DNA of 64,000 bases from Bradyrhizobium sp. (GTDB lineage: Bacteria; Pseudomonadota; Alphaproteobacteria; Rhizobiales; Xanthobacteraceae), in contig NZ_DAHUXJ010000053.1 in NCBI RefSeq assembly GCF_027307225.1, positions 1 through 64,000 of the forward strand, read 5' to 3'. Shown piece by piece: positions 63,588-64,000 of the stretch (position 1 is its first letter; every line of letters begins with the position of its first letter). Made by a program: the position numbers and the translations under genes. The notes under the pieces were generated by a model, which did not search any database, was not told where the DNA came from, and saw only the letters and a program-made list of their open reading frames with translations.

Positions 63588-64000
63588 ATGAAATCTGAAC
63601 CGTTAAGCACGCTCGAACTGGATACGCCCGTCATCTCGCTGGCATCGCGGCTGCTCGCGGCGCTGACGCATGCCTTCCGTACGCAGTTCGCCAACTATCT
63701 TCAGGTCTTCGCCGGCACCGGCGCGCGCCTCTTTCTTCAGGCGGTTTACTTCTTCCTTCTGGCCAACACGCTATCGCTGCACGACATGGGCGTGTTTGCC
63801 TCGGCCTCCTCGACCGGGATCATGATCGGGTGCTTCTCGGGATTCGGCTTTGCTTCCCTTGCCTACAGGGCATCCGCTGGCAAGCGCCGCACGCTCGGCG
63901 GCTATCTCGCGATCTTCTACGCAAGCTGGCTGATCGCTTTGCCGCTCTGCCTCGCCGCCTCGTTGCCGATTTTCTATTTTCTGTTTACGTCGTCGCTGTC
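63588..64000 (+). CDS. polysaccharide flippase-like membrane protein (5' part, runs off the window)
   Basis: Reading from the ATG at 63588 (after GGGACACCAAG) the frame is open to the window edge, 137 residues. MKSEPLSTLELDTPVISLASR then several hydrophobic segments (ARLFLQAVYFFLLANTL, STGIMIGCFSGFGFASLAY, LAIFYASWLIALPLCLAASL). The layout resembles Wzx/RfbX-type flippases of polysaccharide export. Divergent from the GH10 gene. Confidence 0.7.
   Translation, partial: MKSEPLSTLELDTPVISLASRLLAALTHAFRTQFANYLQVFAGTGARLFLQAVYFFLLANTLSLHDMGVFASASSTGIMIGCFSGFGFASLAYRASAGKRRTLGGYLAIFYASWLIALPLCLAASLPIFYFLFTSSL

Overview
The window is high-GC (roughly 60-65 %) alphaproteobacterial DNA. Gene content, protein sequences and dispersed repeat types point to Bradyrhizobium or a close relative in the Nitrobacteraceae (my inference from recognised families; no search was run). 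I support 62 protein genes, including rpmJ, which is short, and a flippase-like gene cut by the right edge. I found no rRNA, tRNA, CRISPR or prophage.

Layout. 0-11 kb is housekeeping: rsmD, an rluB-type pseudouridine synthase with a long Arg/Asp-rich repeat arm, tadA, a fluoroacetate dehalogenase with every known catalytic residue, purD, a hydrolase/membrane protein/winged-helix operon with a perfect palindrome in its promoter, and xseA. 11-16.6 kb is an overlapping minus-strand run, pmbA-cysQ-DUF4170-DUF374 acyltransferase-waaA-lpxK, which serves lipid A/Kdo assembly. 17-26.6 kb has ubiA, rsmE, hisZ-hisG, a GT2 + ChbG/HpnK-type deacetylase pair, a DUF2076 protein and an L,D-transpeptidase. 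27-31.4 kb has a CheZ-like phosphatase, a deleted group II intron sitting just past a terminator, a lipoprotein, and groES-groEL behind a CIRCE-like site. 31.7-45.7 kb has exported proteins of unknown function, two tandem lactate/glycolate permeases sharing an inverted-repeat motif, a BacA/YddA-type ABC exporter, a TorF-type porin, a histone-like Lys/Ala protein, the glycolate oxidase operon glcD-glcE-glcF and a class I cytochrome c. 45.7-54.9 kb is mixed: hydrolases, a TPR protein, rpmJ, an amidohydrolase, a 2-haloacid dehalogenase with a YbaK protein, an orphan Bug-type binding protein, and a divergent LysR / pirin-wrbA module. 54.9-64 kb is a surface-polysaccharide region: acyltransferase, CelD-like acetyltransferase, glycosyltransferases, O-antigen ligase, an FkbM-like protein, a Tat-exported GH10 glycosidase and a flippase-like protein.

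The most unusual signal is a family of 74-80 bp hairpin elements bounded by CTAG. I can recognise 13 copies in four subtypes (A-D) with a common GAAGTYC core. Twelve are arranged as six pairs: A always with B, C always with D, about 13-18 bp apart. They sit at gene ends, so the CTAG supplies the stop codons of xseA and groEL, whole elements are translated into the C-termini of RsmD and the O-antigen ligase, and one diverged copy appears to encode the charged start of a signal peptide. I see no transposase here that would explain them.
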